A DNA stretch of 64,000 nt, from assembly GCA_910578645.1 (NCBI GenBank), contig CAJTQI010000003.1, forward strand, positions 1-64,000, written 5' to 3'. The DNA comes from an uncultured Lachnospiraceae bacterium (lineage in GTDB: Bacteria; Bacillota; Clostridia; Lachnospirales; Lachnospiraceae). This document shows positions 62,210 to 64,000 of this stretch, piece after piece. The position numbers and the translations under genes were made by a program. Under the pieces are notes generated by a model. It saw nothing but the letters and a program-made list of their open reading frames with translations, was not told the origin of the DNA and did no database searches. Within the stretch, counting starts at the first letter, position 1. Every line of letters begins with the position of its first letter.

Positions 62210-63922
62210 TTGAATCTTGGAAATATATTAAAAAGAAATGACCGGAACATCAGGACAAATGAACCTGTGCGGGCGCCGGAGGCAATGTCTAAAGGGGAAA
62301 GGGTATACCGGATGCAGAGTGAGATTAGGAATCTCACGCCAGGACAGACAATACAAGGTTCTGTGGTCAACCGGGATGGCACCGCGGTGCAGATTGCACT
62401 CAGCCAGGATATGTTAATCAATGCAAAAATTGAGCAGAGCATTAATCTGGCTTTAGGACAGATGATGAGTTTTGAAGTAAAGGCGAATAACGGTTCTACG
62501 CTGTCTTTGACGCCGCTATATGCCAACATGGCCAACGAGGCGACGATTATGCGTGCGCTTGCGGCGGCAGGGATGCCGGAGACTGCCAATAATATAGAGA
62601 TGGTAGCCGTCATGATGGAAGAGGGGATGCCTATAGACAGGGAATCCTTGTCCAATATCAGCCGGCTTATGATGGAATTTCCCAGGCAGAATCCGGCTAC
62701 GCTGATTCAGATGACAAGGCTTGGCCTGGCTGTTACGGAATTAAATATCCAACAGTTTGAGCTTTACCAGAATGCAAACCATCAGCTCCTGGGAAGTGTG
62801 GAGACGATTATGGGCGGGCTGCCGGATATTTTTGCCCAGTTGAAAGGTGCAGGGCAGCTTAATCAGGCATTTGCCTTTTATGGTGATGTGCTGGATATTT
62901 TTACAGGAGAGATAACAGACGGTACGGTGGTGGCGAAAGGGGAGAGCCAGACGCAGGGTGACGGGAGTGCCATCGTACAGGATGCAGATGGGCAGGCAGC
63001 GGCGGCGGAGGCAAGAAACGCCGCGGATGGTACGGTTTTGGAGATGGTGGAATCTTCCGGGCAAGAAGAGACGGCCATGTCCGGGGAGACGGAAAAGCAG
63101 CCCATACTGACAGACAGACAGTGGAATGCGCTGGGCAATATGCTCAAAGAACTTGGTGTGGCGCAGGAACTGTCAGAACAGATAAAAAAGGGTGAGATGC
63201 CACCAAGGGATGTGCTTGCGCTGATTCGGCAGTTTATTCCAAAGGGCGGCGCGGAACAGATGCAAGAGCGTGTCATGGAGCGTCTGTTGGAAAGCCGGGA
63301 ATTTGGCAACCTTCTGAAAGCGGAAGTGGGCAGGCAATGGTTGATTGAGCCAAAGGACGTGGCGCAGTCCCATAAGGTAGAGGAACTCTATGAGAGAATC
63401 AGAGAACAGAGCGCGCGCTTAAACGAGGTTTTGCAGGCGGCGGGCAAGGCGGATGCGCCGGTGGCACGGAGTGTCCAGACATTGCAGAGTAACGTGGACT
63501 TTATGAACCAGCTCAACCAGATGTTTACTTATGTACAGCTTCCACTCAAGATGGCGGGCAACAATGCCCACGGCGACCTCTATGTTTATACGAACAAGAA
63601 GAACCTGGCGGCGAAGGACGGCAATGTCAGCGCACTTTTGCACCTTGATATGGAACATTTGGGGACTTTGGACGTCTATGTGGCAATGCAGCACAATAAG
63701 GTCAGCACCAATTTTACACTCCAGGATGAGAGCGCCCTTGACTTGGTGGAGCAGCATATCGGCCTGCTAAATGACAGGTTGATAAAGCGAGGATATGATT
63801 TAAAAGCGCAGTTCCAGGTAAAAGAGAAAGAGGAGGGCAACGCCGGGATTATGCAGACGATTTTAAACCAGGGGAAAAATATTTCGGTGCTCAGCCGGAC
63901 ATCGTTTGATATGCGAGCGTAA
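62210..63922 (+). CDS. FliK/YlqG-like protein (flagellar hook-length control C-terminal domain)
   Basis: 570 aa. An N-terminal beta-rich segment (~45-110, LTPGQTIQGSVVNRDG), a long helical/low-complexity middle, and a C-terminal Flg_hook-type domain (~435-545; LPLKMAGNNAHGDLYVY, LHLDMEHLGTLDVYVAM, then a helix before RGYDLKAQF). B. subtilis has ylqG, of the same type, directly after rnhB. TTG 62210 is the apparent start, with GGAGGGG just before it. Role unknown; it may relate to flagellar or export-gate proteins, and a ylqH/FlhB-like partner might follow beyond the window. Confidence 0.8.
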   Translation: MNLGNILKRNDRNIRTNEPVRAPEAMSKGERVYRMQSEIRNLTPGQTIQGSVVNRDGTAVQIALSQDMLINAKIEQSINLALGQMMSFEVKANNGSTLSLTPLYANMANEATIMRALAAAGMPETANNIEMVAVMMEEGMPIDRESLSNISRLMMEFPRQNPATLIQMTRLGLAVTELNIQQFELYQNANHQLLGSVETIMGGLPDIFAQLKGAGQLNQAFAFYGDVLDIFTGEITDGTVVAKGESQTQGDGSAIVQDADGQAAAAEARNAADGTVLEMVESSGQEETAMSGETEKQPILTDRQWNALGNMLKELGVAQELSEQIKKGEMPPRDVLALIRQFIPKGGAEQMQERVMERLLESREFGNLLKAEVGRQWLIEPKDVAQSHKVEELYERIREQSARLNEVLQAAGKADAPVARSVQTLQSNVDFMNQLNQMFTYVQLPLKMAGNNAHGDLYVYTNKKNLAAKDGNVSALLHLDMEHLGTLDVYVAMQHNKVSTNFTLQDESALDLVEQHIGLLNDRLIKRGYDLKAQFQVKEKEEGNAGIMQTILNQGKNISVLSRTSFDMRA

Positions 63923-64000
63923 GTTTCGTGCAGGCAAGGCATATTTTGGTATTTTACATCCGGGCGGCGTCAAAGCAATGATGATACGGTAGTTCAACAA

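Noticed and set aside
63923..64000. Possible start of a ylqH-like gene at the window end
   Set aside because: No plausible start codon with a ribosome binding site and open frame is visible in the last 78 nt.

Overview
The window looks like chromosome of a low-to-moderate GC Gram-positive anaerobe of the Clostridia, most likely a Lachnospiraceae member. This is inferred from the gene set and its order: a ftsY/ylxM-ffh-rpsP-khpA-rimM-trmD-rplS-rbgA-rnhB block as in Bacillota, an ACT-domain/UPF0210 pair, a two-gene Suf system, strong AGGAGG ribosome binding sites, and a tRNA gene without encoded CCA. No phage, transposase or CRISPR array is visible. Genus cannot be read from the sequence.

Layout. 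(1) 1-9.3 kb: the 3' end of a 23S rRNA gene (no 5S gene follows), cheV, a sirtuin-like gene without the catalytic His, a very large acidic repeat membrane protein, hisH-hisF, ung and a LysA-type decarboxylase. (2) 9.4-12.8 kb: tRNA-Leu(CAA), then envelope genes: a secreted GH25 muramidase, a degenerate M23 protein, a bactofilin and a small zinc-finger membrane protein. (3) 12.8-21.3 kb: polA, coaE, an FtsA-like ATPase, a WalJ-type hydrolase, an ACT protein and a UPF0210 protein. (4) 21.5-29.8 kb: a cytosolic CZB chemoreceptor (minus strand), an ECF vitamin-type transporter (S, fused AA', T), an NAD-dependent epimerase and feoAB. (5) 29.8-39.6 kb: an HPr/Crh-like protein, sbcDC, minimal sufCB, cardiolipin synthase, plsC and tmcAL (minus strand). 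(6) 40-49 kb: pta, yceD-rpmF, plsX-acpP-rnc-smc-ftsY. (7) 49-54.6 kb: an accessory stretch between ftsY and ylxM with ilvA, yitT, a GH25 gene, an AraC regulator, a DUF1905-like/C39-like peptidase fusion and a short hydrophobic-peptide locus with an antisense promoter. (8) 54.6-64 kb: ylxM-ffh-rpsP-khpA-rimM-trmD-rplS, two lepB genes around rbgA, rnhB and a FliK/YlqG-like gene.

Most genes are core housekeeping: protein export (ftsY, ffh, lepB), ribosome and tRNA maturation (rimM, trmD, rbgA, rnc, tmcAL), lipid synthesis (plsX, acpP, plsC, cls), DNA repair (polA, ung, sbcCD) and chemotaxis (cheV, CZB receptor, FliK-like).

The least ordinary features are: a candidate type I toxin-antitoxin locus at 54.17-54.51 kb; a 49-codon in-frame extension beyond an amber stop in the acidic protein gene; a ~60-bp dispersed repeat placed just before coaE, pta and trmD; a pseudo-sirtuin; an inactive-looking M23 protein paired with a bactofilin; a Crh-like HPr; and the peptidase fusion.
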